Below, piece after piece: positions 15,515 through 24,737 of a DNA stretch of 50,897 bases; the first letter of the stretch is position 1, and each line of letters begins with the position of its first letter. The stretch comes from Polaromonas sp. (GTDB taxonomy: Bacteria > Pseudomonadota > Gammaproteobacteria > Burkholderiales > Burkholderiaceae_C), in assembly GCF_029945925.1 (NCBI RefSeq), contig NZ_JAQSDN010000025.1, forward strand, positions 1 through 50,897, read 5' to 3'. The notes below the pieces were generated by a model, which was given only the letters and a program-made list of their open reading frames with translations, was not told the DNA's origin and searched no databases. A program made the translations under genes and the position numbers.

Positions 15515-17326
15515 TCAGGCTTTCTGCGCCGCGTGCCTGCCCACAAAACGCCGCTCGCGCTCGTAGGGAAACACGTCGTGCACATGGCCGGCGGCAATAC
15601 GCTCCTTGTGGCCCTGCCAGAAGGCGGCGTCGAGCAGGTCGGCGTGGTGCTTCATGAAGACCTCGCGCACGGCAGGGTTGCCGAGCAGGAAGGGCTCGAA
15701 GGTTTCCGGGAACACGTCCCGCGGCCCGACCGAGTACCAGACCTCGCCGCTCATCTCTTCTTCCTCATTGCGCGGCGTGGGCACCTTGCGGAAGTTGCAG
15801 TCGGTGAGGTACTCGATCTCGTCGTAGTCGTAGAACACGACCTTGCCGTGGCGCGTGATGCCGAAGTTCTTGAACAGCATGTCGCCCGGGAAGATGTTGG
15901 CCGCCACCATGTCCTTGATGGCATTTCCGTATTCGATCACGGCGCGCTCGATCTGCGCCTTCGCCGCCGGCTCGTCCACGCCGGTGTCGAAGGCTTCCTG
16001 CAGGTAGATGTTGAGCGGGATCATGCGCCGCTCGATGTACACATGCTTGATGATGACCTCGATGTTGCCGTCGCCGTCGCGGTCGCTGATCTCGAGCTGG
16101 CTGGGCGCAAACTTTTCGATCTCGGTTATCAGCTCGTCGTCGAAACGCTCACGCGGGAAGGCCACCTCGCTGTACTCCTGCGTGTCAGCCATGCGGCCGA
16201 CGCGGTCGTGCTGCTTGACCAGCAGGTACTTGGCCTTGATCTGCTCGCGTGTCGTGTCCTTCTGCGGCGGGTAGTAGTCCTTGATGACCTTGAACACATA
16301 GGGAAAGGACGGCAGGTCGAACACCAGCATGACCATGCCCTTGATGCCGGGGGCAATGCGGAACTTGTCGGTGGAATGGCGCAAGTGGTAGAGGAAGTCG
16401 CGGTAAAACAGCGTCTTGCCCTGCTTGGCCAGGCCCAGCGCGTTGTAGATTTCGGCGCGCGGCATGCGCGGCATCATGCTGCGCAGGAACTGCACATAAG
16501 CCGAGGGAATGCCCATGTCCACCATGAAGTAGGCCCGGGCAAAACTGAACAGGATCAGCAGGTCGTCTTCGCCAATCAGCACGGAATCAATCGCCAGCTT
16601 GCCCGATTTGGCGTGCAGCAGCGGCAGGGCAAAGGGCAGCTCGTTGAAGCCGTTGATCAGCTTGCCGACGATGTAGGCGCCCTTGTTTCGAAAGAACAGG
16701 CCCGAGAGCACCTGGATCTGGAAGTTGGCGCGCAGCTTCACGTCGCCCAGCCGGCCGCCCAGTTCCTCGACCACGTAGCCGGCGTCGCGCGCCAGGTCTT
16801 CAAACTCGATGTGCAGCTCGAAATCGTTGACCAGCCGGACCAGGTGGTCGTGCAGGGTGTCGCGCTGGGGGTAGTAGGCCCGGTAGGTGGGCCGCGCGGC
16901 GGGCTCGTCGTTTTCGATGTACTCGGTGCTGATGGCCGGCCGGACAAAAATGAAGTCGTTCTGGAAGTAGCTGCGGTGCAGGATCTTGGTGGTGACCGAG
17001 TTGAAAAAGGTCTCGGCCAGCTCGGGCTGGTGATGGTCGACCAGCAGCCCGATGTAATGCAGCTTGACCTGGTGCCAGACGTCCATGGACTGCTCGCCCG
17101 CCCTGAACTCGCGCTCCAGCCGGGTCGAGGCCTCGCGCACGCGCAGGTCGTAGAACTCGATGCGCTCGCGCTGCGACCGCTGCTGGCCGTGCCAGTCGGC
17201 GGTTTCAAAGCGGTGTTTGGCGCGCGCGGACTCGGTGCGGAACAGCTGGTAGTGCCGGTTGAAGCCGTCCATCATCGCCTTGGCAATGTCGTAGGCAAGC
17301 GGCGAGTCAAGGCGCTGCGGAAACAT
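15515..17326 (-). CDS. aceK: Isocitrate dehydrogenase kinase/phosphatase
   Basis: A 603-residue protein recognisable as AceK over its full length ([40 protein letters not shown]). The characteristic ATP-binding signature APGIKGMVM is at residues 325-333 and the C-terminal kinase-like domain carries [20 protein letters not shown]. This bifunctional enzyme phosphorylates isocitrate dehydrogenase to divert carbon into the glyoxylate shunt and reverses it. It is not beside aceA/aceB here but next to a leucine-catabolism block and a carbonic anhydrase gene (6-bp gap), which suits control of acetyl-CoA use. Confidence 0.97.
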   Translation of the reverse strand: MFPQRLDSPLAYDIAKAMMDGFNRHYQLFRTESARAKHRFETADWHGQQRSQRERIEFYDLRVREASTRLEREFRAGEQSMDVWHQVKLHYIGLLVDHHQPELAETFFNSVTTKILHRSYFQNDFIFVRPAISTEYIENDEPAARPTYRAYYPQRDTLHDHLVRLVNDFELHIEFEDLARDAGYVVEELGGRLGDVKLRANFQIQVLSGLFFRNKGAYIVGKLINGFNELPFALPLLHAKSGKLAIDSVLIGEDDLLILFSFARAYFMVDMGIPSAYVQFLRSMMPRMPRAEIYNALGLAKQGKTLFYRDFLYHLRHSTDKFRIAPGIKGMVMLVFDLPSFPYVFKVIKDYYPPQKDTTREQIKAKYLLVKQHDRVGRMADTQEYSEVAFPRERFDDELITEIEKFAPSQLEISDRDGDGNIEVIIKHVYIERRMIPLNIYLQEAFDTGVDEPAAKAQIERAVIEYGNAIKDMVAANIFPGDMLFKNFGITRHGKVVFYDYDEIEYLTDCNFRKVPTPRNEEEEMSGEVWYSVGPRDVFPETFEPFLLGNPAVREVFMKHHADLLDAAFWQGHKERIAAGHVHDVFPYERERRFVGRHAAQKA

Positions 17327-17332
17327 GTTTGT

Positions 17333-17989
17333 TTACCGTCTCGTGTCCCAGACGCGGTCCACCGCGGCACGGTACAGCGTATCGAGATCGGCGGGGTCGG
17401 AAATGGTCATCTTCAGGTCCTGCAGCAGGCCGTCGTGCACGCCAAAGGCCCAGCCATGGATGCTGACCTTCTGGCCTTTGGCCCAGGCATCAACCATGAC
17501 GGTGCTGACGCAGACGTTGACCACCTGCTCGATCACATTGAGGTCGCACAGCGCGTCGGCGCGCACGCCCTCGGCCAGGCTGTCGAGCAGCTGGCGGTGG
17601 CGGTGGCGCACGTCCTGGATGTGGCGTATCCAGTTGTCGGCCAGGCCGATGCGCGCGCCGTCCAGCGCCGCCTGCACGCCGCCACAACCGTAGTGGCCCA
17701 CCACCATGATGTGTTCGACCTTGAGCATGTCCACCGCAAACTGGATGGCCGACAGCGCGTTGAGGTCGGAGTGCACCACGATGTTGGCCACGTTGCGGTG
17801 CACAAACACCTCGCCCGGCTCCAGGCCGGTGATCTGGTTGGCCGGCACGCGGCTGTCGGAGCAGCCAATCCACATGTACTTGGGCTTTTGCTGCTTGACC
17901 AGCTTGGTGAAAAAGCCGGGGCGATCACGCTCCATCTGCTCGGCCCAGGCGCGGTTGTGGGAGAAAAGGTCGTTGATGGAAGAAGTCAT
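17333..17989 (-). CDS. can: Beta-class carbonic anhydrase
   Basis: A 218-residue protein with the beta-class zinc site: C43 and D45 in GCSDSR, H99 and C102 in VVGHYGCGG. These positions are nearly the same as in E. coli Can. It converts CO2 and bicarbonate, supplying bicarbonate for biotin carboxylases such as the methylcrotonyl-CoA carboxylase step of leucine degradation; that link is inferred from the adjacent isovaleryl-CoA dehydrogenase gene. Spacing is 38 bp from that gene and 6 bp to aceK, consistent with one operon. Confidence 0.97.
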   Translation of the reverse strand: MTSSINDLFSHNRAWAEQMERDRPGFFTKLVKQQKPKYMWIGCSDSRVPANQITGLEPGEVFVHRNVANIVVHSDLNALSAIQFAVDMLKVEHIMVVGHYGCGGVQAALDGARIGLADNWIRHIQDVRHRHRQLLDSLAEGVRADALCDLNVIEQVVNVCVSTVMVDAWAKGQKVSIHGWAFGVHDGLLQDLKMTISDPADLDTLYRAAVDRVWDTRR

Positions 17990-18027
17990 AAGCGTTATTG
18001 TGGCCTGCGTCGCAATTTACCTGGTCT

Positions 18028-19209
18028 CTACATGGTCTCGGCAAACAGCTCGCGCCCGATCAGCATGCGGCGGATCTCGCTGGTACCGGCGCCGATTTCA
18101 TACAGCTTGGCATCGCGCCAGAGCCGGCCCAGCGGGTAGTCGTTGATATAGCCGTTGCCGCCGAAAATCTGCACGCCCTCGCCGGCCATCCAGGTGGCTT
18201 TTTCGGCGCACCAGAGAATGACGGAAGCGCAGTCCTTGCGCACCTGGCGCACATGCTCGGTGCCCAGCAGGTCGAGGTTTTTGGCGACGGTGTAGGCAAA
18301 GGAGCGGCCGGCCTGCAGCACGGTGTACATGTCGGCCACCTTGCCCTGGATCAACTGGAACTCGCCGATGCTGGTGCCGAACTGCTTGCGGTCGTGAATG
18401 TAGGGAATCACGCTGTCCATGACGGACTGCATGATGCCCAGCGGCCCGCCGGTGAGCACCGCACGTTCGTAGTCCAGCCCGCTCATGAGCACCTTGGCGC
18501 CGCTGTTGAGGCCGCCCAGGATGTTCTGCGCCGGCACCTCGACATTGCTGAAAACCAGCTCGCCGGTGTGCGAGCCGCGCATGCCGAGCTTGTCGAGCTT
18601 TTGCGCGACCGAAAAACCTTTCATGCCTTTTTCGATCAGGAAGGCGGTGACGCCGCGCGCACCCAGTTCAGGTTCGGTCTTGGCGTAAACCACCAGGGTG
18701 TCGGCGTCGGGGCCGTTGGTGATCCACATCTTGCTGCCGTTGAGCAGGTAGTAGCCGCCCTTGTCTTCGGCTTTCAGCTTCATGCTGATCACGTCGCTGC
18801 CGGCGCCGGGCTCGCTCATGGCCAGAGCACCGACATGTTCGCCGCTGATCAGTTTGGGCAGGTATTTGGCGCGTTGCGCTTCGGTGCCGTTGCGCTTGAT
18901 CTGGTTGACGCACAGGTTGCTGTGCGCGCCGTAGGACAGGCCCACGGAGGCGCTGGCGCGGCTGATTTCTTCCATGGCGATCATGTGCGCCAGGTAACCC
19001 ATGTTGGCACCGCCGTACTCCTCGCTGACGGTGATGCCGAGCACGCCCAGGCTGCCCATTTTCTGCCAGAGGTCCATGGGGAACTGGTCGTTGGCATCGA
19101 TGGCGGCGGCGCGCGGCGCGATCTCGGCCTGGGCGAATTCGCGCACCGCGTCGCGCAGTGCGTCAATGTCTTCGCCGAGCTGGAAGTTGAGTCCGGGCAG
19201 GTTGTTCAT
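18028..19209 (-). CDS. liuA: Isovaleryl-CoA dehydrogenase
   Basis: A 393-residue acyl-CoA dehydrogenase of the isovaleryl-CoA type. The catalytic glutamate is in the [15 protein letters not shown] helix, as in human IVD, while the usual C-terminal catalytic position is glycine ([13 protein letters not shown]). The N-terminus [20 protein letters not shown] is also typical. It converts isovaleryl-CoA to 3-methylcrotonyl-CoA in leucine degradation. It lies 21 bp after the thioesterase gene and just downstream of a MerR-type gene with an operator palindrome, the LiuR-controlled arrangement known in proteobacteria. liuB/liuD (carboxylase) are not in the window. Confidence 0.96.
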   Translation of the reverse strand: MNNLPGLNFQLGEDIDALRDAVREFAQAEIAPRAAAIDANDQFPMDLWQKMGSLGVLGITVSEEYGGANMGYLAHMIAMEEISRASASVGLSYGAHSNLCVNQIKRNGTEAQRAKYLPKLISGEHVGALAMSEPGAGSDVISMKLKAEDKGGYYLLNGSKMWITNGPDADTLVVYAKTEPELGARGVTAFLIEKGMKGFSVAQKLDKLGMRGSHTGELVFSNVEVPAQNILGGLNSGAKVLMSGLDYERAVLTGGPLGIMQSVMDSVIPYIHDRKQFGTSIGEFQLIQGKVADMYTVLQAGRSFAYTVAKNLDLLGTEHVRQVRKDCASVILWCAEKATWMAGEGVQIFGGNGYINDYPLGRLWRDAKLYEIGAGTSEIRRMLIGRELFAETM

Positions 19210-19230
19210 GGGAAAGTCTCCTTTTCTGGT

Positions 19231-19692
19231 TCAGTTTTTCACGTCGTCGCGGCCGGTGATGGTCATCAGCGTGGCGCCCATGGTGGCAATGAGTTTTTCG
19301 CGGCCGTCGTCGATGGCATAGGCGCGCCCCTCGGTCACGGTCACGGTGCGCCCGGGCTTGATCACCTGGCCCACCATGCGAAAACGCTGGCCTTTGGCGG
19401 GGGCGAGCAGGTTGATCTTGTATTCGATGGTCAGCACGCCGGCGTCAAGCGGCATGAGCGTGAAGCCGGCGTAACCGCAGGCCGAGTCGAGCGCCGTGGC
19501 CACCATGCCGGCATGCAGAAAGCCGTGCTGCTGGCTCAGCCCGGCGGCCCAATCGAGCTCGATGACCACCCGGCCAGGCGTGATGCCGGCCAGCGAGGCG
19601 CCCAGGGTGGCCATGGCCCCCTGGCGTGCAAAACTGTCCTGCACGCGGGCCGCGTAAGCCTGATCCTTGGGCTCGAAATGGGGCAGTTCCAT
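19231..19692 (-). CDS. PaaI-type hotdog-fold thioesterase
   Basis: A 153-residue hotdog-fold protein with the PaaI-like block QQHGFLHAGMVATALDSACG (HGF/HAG loop and catalytic acidic residue) and a C-terminal strand set KINLLAPAKGQRFRMVG. It probably hydrolyses a dead-end acyl-CoA to protect the CoA pool during branched-chain acyl-CoA catabolism; the substrate is not known. It begins 13 bp downstream of a perfect 22-bp palindrome and is followed by liuA, so it is likely the first gene of the regulated operon. Confidence 0.92.
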   Translation of the reverse strand: MELPHFEPKDQAYAARVQDSFARQGAMATLGASLAGITPGRVVIELDWAAGLSQQHGFLHAGMVATALDSACGYAGFTLMPLDAGVLTIEYKINLLAPAKGQRFRMVGQVIKPGRTVTVTEGRAYAIDDGREKLIATMGATLMTITGRDDVKN

Positions 19693-19705
19693 GGCCGGTT
19701 CCTGG

Positions 19706-19727
19706 TTGACGTTTACGTAAACGTCAA
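19706..19727. promoter_or_regulatory. 22-bp palindromic operator, probable LiuR site 1
   Basis: A perfect palindrome: TTGACGTTTAC followed by its reverse complement. It lies in the 42-bp gap between the MerR-type gene and the thioesterase gene, upstream of thioesterase-liuA. MerR-family proteins bind such dyads between promoter elements. A related palindrome at 20208-20225 shares GTTTACGT/ACGTAAAC. Confidence 0.82.
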
Positions 19728-19734
19728 TTATGGC

Positions 19735-20139
19735 CTATTTTGCGGTTTTGGCCGTCTTGGCCAGCAGGGCGCGGGCTTCCTTTTCGTGGAGCCTGACCTC
19801 TTCGAGGTTGGCCTGCAGATCGGCCATCTGTTCCTCGAGCTGCTTGCGGTGCTGGGCCAGCACGGCCAGGAATTTTTTCAGTTGCGGGCCGGTGTCGCGC
19901 GGGCTGTCGTAGGTGTCGATGATTTCCTTCGCCTCGGACAGGCTCAGCCCCAGGCGCTTGGCACGCAGGGTGAGCTTGAGCCGGGTGCGGTCGCGCGCAC
20001 TGTACACGCGGTTGCGCCCGCCGGGCCCCTCGCGCTGCGGCTGCAACAGGCCCATGTCTTCGTAAAAACGGATGGCGCGTGTGGTCAGGTCGAACTCTTT
20101 GGCCAGATCGCTGATGGAGTGCGTGGTCGTGGTTGCCAT
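19735..20139 (-). CDS. liuR: MerR-family regulator, probable LiuR
   Basis: A 134-residue MerR protein: winged HTH in the first 70 residues (SISDLAKEFDLTTRAIRFYE is the MerR start; RNRVYSARDRTRLKLTLRAK the wing), then a dimerisation coiled coil (residues about 85-125) and a Lys/Ala tail. It lacks C-terminal Cys residues for metal sensing, fitting a metabolite-responsive regulator. Its position directly upstream of an isovaleryl-CoA dehydrogenase gene and the two near-identical palindromes around it fit LiuR, the branched-chain catabolism repressor of proteobacteria. The name is inferred from context plus family. Confidence 0.88.
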   Translation of the reverse strand: MATTTTHSISDLAKEFDLTTRAIRFYEDMGLLQPQREGPGGRNRVYSARDRTRLKLTLRAKRLGLSLSEAKEIIDTYDSPRDTGPQLKKFLAVLAQHRKQLEEQMADLQANLEEVRLHEKEARALLAKTAKTAK

Positions 20140-20207
20140 GTGGTGAAACCCTGGGGACAGGTTGCTGGTGAGCCCGCTCGCTAATTCGGGTGTAATGCAG
20201 GCATCAA

Positions 20208-20225
20208 GTTTACGTTAACGTAAAC
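20208..20225. promoter_or_regulatory. 18-bp palindromic operator, probable LiuR site 2
   Basis: A perfect palindrome GTTTACGTTAACGTAAAC between the divergent liuR (start 20139) and the metallo-beta-lactamase-fold gene (start 20252). It could control both: autoregulation of liuR and co-regulation of the divergent gene. The outer bases read TCAA on the left and GTCAA on the right, similar to site 1. Confidence 0.82.
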
Positions 20226-20251
20226 GTCAATCCAAACGGCGATCTTACAAG

Positions 20252-21319
20252 ATGAATCCACAGGAAGCCCAGCTGCACTACCCTTTCGGCGATGCCCTGC
20301 CGCCGTCCGGCGGTGCCATGGAGGTCGCCCCGGGCGTCAAGTGGCTGCGCATGCGCCTGCCCTTTGTGCTGGACCACATCAACCTCTGGCTGCTGCGCGA
20401 CGAACTGCCCGGCCCCGACGGCGCCGTGCCCGGCTGGACCGTGGTGGATTGCTGCGTCAGCCGGGACGAGGCGAAAGCGCAGTGGGAACAGATTTTTGCC
20501 GGTGAACTGGAAGGCCTGCCGATTCTGCGGGTTATCGTGACGCACATGCACCCGGACCACATCGGCCTGGCGCACTGGTTGTGCCGGCGCTGGAACGCGC
20601 CGCTGTGGATCAGCGCCACCGATTACCACACGGCGCGCCTGGCCACCGGGAACAGCACCGGCTTCGGCGGCGACAGCGCCGCCGCTTTTTTTGCCTCGCA
20701 TGGCCTGACCGACCCCGAATCCCTGGCCCTGATCCGGGCTCGCGCCAACTATTACCCGGGCCTGGTACCCGAAGTGCCCGCCCACTTCCACCGCATGATG
20801 GACGGCCAGGTCATCACCATCGGCGGACGCCGCTGGACCTGCATCAGCGGTTACGGCCATGCGCCCGAACACATTGCGCTGCACTGCGCCGAAACACAAA
20901 CGCTGATCAGCGGCGACATGGTGCTGCCGCGCATCTCTACCAATGTCAGCGTGTACGACACCGAGCCCGAATCGAATCCGCTGACCCTGTTTTTGCAGTC
21001 CATCAACAAGTTTGCGCCCTTGCACGCCGACACGCTGACCCTGCCCTCGCACGGCAAGCCCTTCCGGGGCCTGCACACACGGATTGCGCAGCTGCATGAG
21101 CATCACCGCGACCGTCTGGCCGAGGTAATACAAGCCTGCCAGGCCAGCCCGTGCAGCGGCGCAGACATCCTGCCCGTGATGTTCAAGCGTGCCCTGGACC
21201 TGCACCAGACCACCTTCGCCATGGGTGAGGCCGTGGCACATCTGCACACCTTGTGGTTTGAAGGCCGGCTGCAGCGCCGGCTGGGCGATGATGGTATATA
21301 CCGGTTCGCACCGGACTGA
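20252..21319 (+). CDS. Metallo-beta-lactamase-fold hydrolase
   Basis: A 355-residue MBL-fold protein. The metal-binding motif is THMHPDHIGLA (HxHxDH), with later ligands in GYGHAPEHIALHC and ISGDMVLPR, and a histidine in LPSHGKPFRG; all four metal sites appear intact. The C-terminal ~90 residues (VIQACQASPCSGADILPVMF, then a winged-helix-like end) are typical of the LACTB2/glyoxalase-II-like group with a C-terminal extension. It probably hydrolyses a thioester or ester. The shared operator with liuR suggests a role in branched-chain acyl-CoA metabolism; this is inference. Confidence 0.92.
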   Translation: MNPQEAQLHYPFGDALPPSGGAMEVAPGVKWLRMRLPFVLDHINLWLLRDELPGPDGAVPGWTVVDCCVSRDEAKAQWEQIFAGELEGLPILRVIVTHMHPDHIGLAHWLCRRWNAPLWISATDYHTARLATGNSTGFGGDSAAAFFASHGLTDPESLALIRARANYYPGLVPEVPAHFHRMMDGQVITIGGRRWTCISGYGHAPEHIALHCAETQTLISGDMVLPRISTNVSVYDTEPESNPLTLFLQSINKFAPLHADTLTLPSHGKPFRGLHTRIAQLHEHHRDRLAEVIQACQASPCSGADILPVMFKRALDLHQTTFAMGEAVAHLHTLWFEGRLQRRLGDDGIYRFAPD

Positions 21320-21415
21320 AGCGACGCGCCTGGAGGGCTTGACTCAACGGGCGTATGCTGTCAACTGACGGAAACGGCGCCCAAACCGCCGGGAACCTGC
21401 CGCATCAGCACTGCA

Positions 21416-22081
21416 TCAACGCCATCTGCGATTGGCCCCGATCAGGGCGGTAACATACCCTTGCAACCAGTCAAAATTGATCGGTTTTCCATGGAAATGG
21501 GCGTCGGACGGAAGGCCGCCCCTGGCCTGGATGGCTTCCTGGGACAAACCGCTGATCACCAGAATCTGCATGGCGGCCAGTTGCTGGTTGCGCTTGATGC
21601 TGCGCAGCATCTCGATGCCATCGACGCCGGGCATGTTCAGGTCCGTGATCAGCAAGTCCGGCCGCATGCTGGCAATGTCCATCAGCGCTTCCATGGCCGA
21701 CGGCATGAAGGTGCAGTCCATCGCCAGGTCCCATTCGTCGAAATGGGAGAGGTACAACTCGCGGGTCAGTTCTTCGTCTTCCACCACCAGGACACTCAGA
21801 CGCTGCCGGGGATCCGGTTCGGCCTGGGTGAGTTGCGGGTTGTGTTTTTTCAGGTAGCTATTGATCGCACGCAGGGACAGCCTGCGATGGCCGCCCAGTG
21901 TTTTCCAGGCCGGGATTTCCCCCCTTTCAACCAGCGACTGCACCGTGGCCACCGACAGCCCCAGCAACTTGGCGGCATAGGTGGTGCCGCAGTAGTCGTC
22001 ACTGGAAAACTCTTTCGCCGAAATGGCGTTCTCAAAGGATTGCGGTTCACGCGTCACAAGAAAACCCGAAAAGGTTGGCAT
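21416..22081 (-). CDS. Excisionase/MerR-type HTH fused to CheY-like receiver
   Basis: A 221-residue two-domain protein in unusual order. Residues 30-80 are a small winged HTH of the excisionase/MerR type (TTYAAKLLGLSVATVQSLVE, then GGHRRLSLRAI). Residues 95-215 are a receiver with acidic pocket E101/D102, phospho-acceptor D147 (LLITDLNMPG) and conserved Lys in HGKP. Most response regulators put DNA binding at the C-terminus. It follows cheA by 150 bp on the same strand, so CheA or an unlinked kinase could phosphorylate it. The ribosome binding site is poor, so the exact start (22081) is uncertain. Confidence 0.9.
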   Translation of the reverse strand: MPTFSGFLVTREPQSFENAISAKEFSSDDYCGTTYAAKLLGLSVATVQSLVERGEIPAWKTLGGHRRLSLRAINSYLKKHNPQLTQAEPDPRQRLSVLVVEDEELTRELYLSHFDEWDLAMDCTFMPSAMEALMDIASMRPDLLITDLNMPGVDGIEMLRSIKRNQQLAAMQILVISGLSQEAIQARGGLPSDAHFHGKPINFDWLQGYVTALIGANRRWR

Positions 22082-22230
22082 CCGGCAAATGGGGTATTTT
22101 GATGGATTGGTTCATGAATTTGACTATTTCAGCGTATTTGATGCTTGTTTGCTGAATTTACCGCCATGGTACCGTGCTTCGCCCCTCCCCCCGCGGACGC
22201 CCAACAGACCGGCTGGGCGACAGGGGAGGA

Positions 22231-24291
22231 TCAGCCTGGGTTTTGCTCGAACCCCTGACGAGGCAAGCCCCGCTGGCCTGCCTTTTCGCGGTTGATCCGC
22301 TGCACTGCCACGACATCAATGATCAGCGCCACGTTGCCGTCGCCCAGAATCGTTGCAGCGGAAATGCCCGGCACCTTGCGGTAGTTGGTTTCCAGGTTCT
22401 TGACCACCACCTGATGCTGGCCGACCAGTTGATCCACCAGGAGGGCAAAACGCGTTCCGTCGGCCTGCACGATGACAGCGATGCCCTGCATCGGATGGCT
22501 CACCGCATCGGGGACTCCGAACAGCTTGTGCAGCTCGATCAGCGCCAGGTACTCGCCGCGTACATGCATGACATGTTCGTCGCTGGTGATCGAGTGGACA
22601 TCCTTTTCCAGCGGTTGCAGGGATTCGATGACGTAGTTCAGCGGAAGAATGTAGATCTCCTTGCCAACCTTGACCGACATGCCGTTGAGGATGGCCAGCG
22701 TCAGCGGCAGGACGATCCTGATGGTCGTGCCCTTGCCTTGTGCGGACGCGATTTCCACGTGGCCGCCCATTTCGTGGATATTGCGTTTCACCACATCCAT
22801 GCCCACTCCGCGACCGGACACGTCCGTCACGGCCTCTGCCGTGGAAAATCCGGGCGCAAAAATCAGCTGCCAGACTTCGTCATCGGAAATGGTCTCGCTG
22901 ATCGCCATGCCCTGCTGGATCGCCTTGGCCAGAATCCTCTCCCGGACCAGCCCGCCGCCGTCGTCCTTGACCTCGATCACGATGCTGCCGCCCTGGTGCT
23001 GTGCCGACATGGTCAGGCGCCCGACCGGGTCCTTGCCCGCGAAAACGCGCTGCTCGGGACTTTCGATGCCGTGGTCCAGGCTGTTGCGGACCAAGTGGGT
23101 GATCGGGTCGATGATCCGCTCGATCAGGCTCTTGTCCAGCTCTGTTTCCTTGCCGACCGTGACCAACTGGACCTGCTTGCCGAGTTTGGCCGACAGGTCG
23201 CGGATCAGGCGCGGAAAACGACTGAAGACGTAGTCCATGGGCATCATCCGGATCGACATCACCGATTCCTGCAGATCCCGGGCATTGCGCTCAAGATGGC
23301 CCATGCCGCTGAGCAGGCGCTCGTGCAGAACCGGGTCCAGCGTCGATGCGGTCTGCGTCAGCATCGACTGGGTGATCACGAGCTCACCGACCAGGTTGAT
23401 GATCTGGTCGACCTTTTCGACATCCACCCGAATGGAACTTGACTCCTTGGCGCCTCCGGTCGCCGCAGCCGCGGCGGCACCCGCGGCGGGCTTAACTGGA
23501 CCCGGTGCCACCGCAGAACTCTCCGGGGGAACAGCCTGGCCCGTCAGGAGGCTGACTTGCGGGGCCACTGGCGCGGCATCGGGAGCGGCCAGGGGCTCCG
23601 TGCTGATTTCCATCTGATCGGCCTCGATGATGAAACAGCACACGGCAATGATGTCATCGGCATCACAAGTGGTCTTGAGCCAGATGCTCAGGCTGTCCTC
23701 CGTCCGGGTTTGGGCGGTCACCTTGCCCAGATTGGCCAGCTCCTCGCTGAGCACCCGGCCGTCGCCTTCGGAGATTTTGCTGAAACGCACCTTCAACGTC
23801 CGTCCGTCCGCGGCGGCAGCCGGCTCACCCGCAGGCAGGACCGGCTCCGCCACAACGGCCACCGCCTGGGCGGGGGCGGCTGGAGCCGCGGCAGCCGGCC
23901 CGCCCTCTTCCTCCTGAGCCAGCTGCCGCAGCACCTCGCAGATTCGCACGACGGTCTCGCGGTCGGGTTCGCCGCCATCCCGGTAGGCATTCATTTGTTT
24001 TTGCAGCACGTCTTTGGTCTCCAGAAAGGCATCCATCAGCCTGGTGTTCAGTTTGAGTTCCCCGTGGCGCGCACGGTCGAACAGGTTTTCCAGCAGGTGC
24101 GTGGTCTCCGTCAGGGCGAGAAAACCGAACGTGGCTGCGCCGCCCTTGATCGAATGCGCGGCACGAAAGATGGCGTTGAGATGCTCGCTGTCCGGCGCCT
24201 CGAGATCGAGCCCCAGAAGCAGCAACTCCATCTCGGCGAGCAACTCGTCGGCCTCCTCAAAAAATGCCTGGTAAAACTGGGTGATATCCAT
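22231..24291 (-). CDS. cheA: Chemotaxis histidine kinase
   Basis: A 686-residue CheA. The HPt domain has phosphorylated H46 in AAHSIKGGAATFGF; an Ala/Pro-rich linker runs about 125-165; a P2-like domain about 165-240; then a second linker. The dimerisation and ATPase core has the N box HLVRNSLDHGIESPEQR, G1 DDGGGL and G2 GRGVGMDVV. A CheW-like domain is at the C-terminus (MSVKVGKEIYILPLNYV onward). It receives receptor signals and phosphorylates CheY. It follows cheY by 77 bp. The genes that usually come next in Comamonadaceae (cheW, receptor, cheR, cheB) are absent. Confidence 0.96.
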   Translation of the reverse strand: MDITQFYQAFFEEADELLAEMELLLLGLDLEAPDSEHLNAIFRAAHSIKGGAATFGFLALTETTHLLENLFDRARHGELKLNTRLMDAFLETKDVLQKQMNAYRDGGEPDRETVVRICEVLRQLAQEEEGGPAAAAPAAPAQAVAVVAEPVLPAGEPAAAADGRTLKVRFSKISEGDGRVLSEELANLGKVTAQTRTEDSLSIWLKTTCDADDIIAVCCFIIEADQMEISTEPLAAPDAAPVAPQVSLLTGQAVPPESSAVAPGPVKPAAGAAAAAATGGAKESSSIRVDVEKVDQIINLVGELVITQSMLTQTASTLDPVLHERLLSGMGHLERNARDLQESVMSIRMMPMDYVFSRFPRLIRDLSAKLGKQVQLVTVGKETELDKSLIERIIDPITHLVRNSLDHGIESPEQRVFAGKDPVGRLTMSAQHQGGSIVIEVKDDGGGLVRERILAKAIQQGMAISETISDDEVWQLIFAPGFSTAEAVTDVSGRGVGMDVVKRNIHEMGGHVEIASAQGKGTTIRIVLPLTLAILNGMSVKVGKEIYILPLNYVIESLQPLEKDVHSITSDEHVMHVRGEYLALIELHKLFGVPDAVSHPMQGIAVIVQADGTRFALLVDQLVGQHQVVVKNLETNYRKVPGISAATILGDGNVALIIDVVAVQRINREKAGQRGLPRQGFEQNPG

Positions 24292-24368
24292 CGCGCTAAG
24301 TCTCTCGTGTTAGGTACTGTCTGTCCCCGGCGTGCGACAGATGTCGCCCACCGGGGAGGAAGCCGGTG

Positions 24369-24737
24369 TCAGGCCATCAGGCTGCCCACCACCGCCAGAA
24401 GGGTTTCGGGCTCGATGGGCTTGCACAGCCAGCCGGTGGCGCCGGCTTTTCTCGCCGCTGCCTTGCTGGCATCGTTGCTGACCGTGCTCAGAATCAGGAT
24501 GGGCACCTGCGTGCAATCGGGCCGCTGCCGCAATTGGCGCGTGAGCTCGCAGCCGTCCATGGGAATCATGGTCCAGTCGGTCAGCACCAGGTCGACGGCG
24601 GACTTGTTGACCTGCTCCAGGGCAGCACTGCCGTCTTCGGCCAGCAGCACGTGGTAGCCCCCTTCTTCGAGAACTGCCGAGTTCAAATGACGCATCACGG
24701 CCGAATCGTCGACCACCAATATGGTTTTTCTGTTCAT
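24369..24737 (-). CDS. cheY: CheY-like single-domain response regulator
   Basis: A 122-residue receiver with acidic pocket D10/D11 (LVVDDSAVMR), phospho-acceptor D54 (LVLTDWTMIPMDG), a switch Ser/Thr (ILILSTVSND) and the conserved Lys (WLCKPIEP). No output domain. Its start overlaps the motB stop by one base, so it is translationally coupled to motB and lies just before cheA. It probably carries the phosphoryl signal to the FliM/FliN switch; a second CheY elsewhere in the genome is likely. Confidence 0.92.
   Translation of the reverse strand: MNRKTILVVDDSAVMRHLNSAVLEEGGYHVLLAEDGSAALEQVNKSAVDLVLTDWTMIPMDGCELTRQLRQRPDCTQVPILILSTVSNDASKAAARKAGATGWLCKPIEPETLLAVVGSLMA

Noticed and set aside
15452..18139. 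Long plus-strand open frame (895 codons) antisense to aceK, can and liuA
   Set aside because: It lies opposite three well-identified genes, has no family features or ribosome binding site, and such long antisense frames are usual in high-GC DNA.
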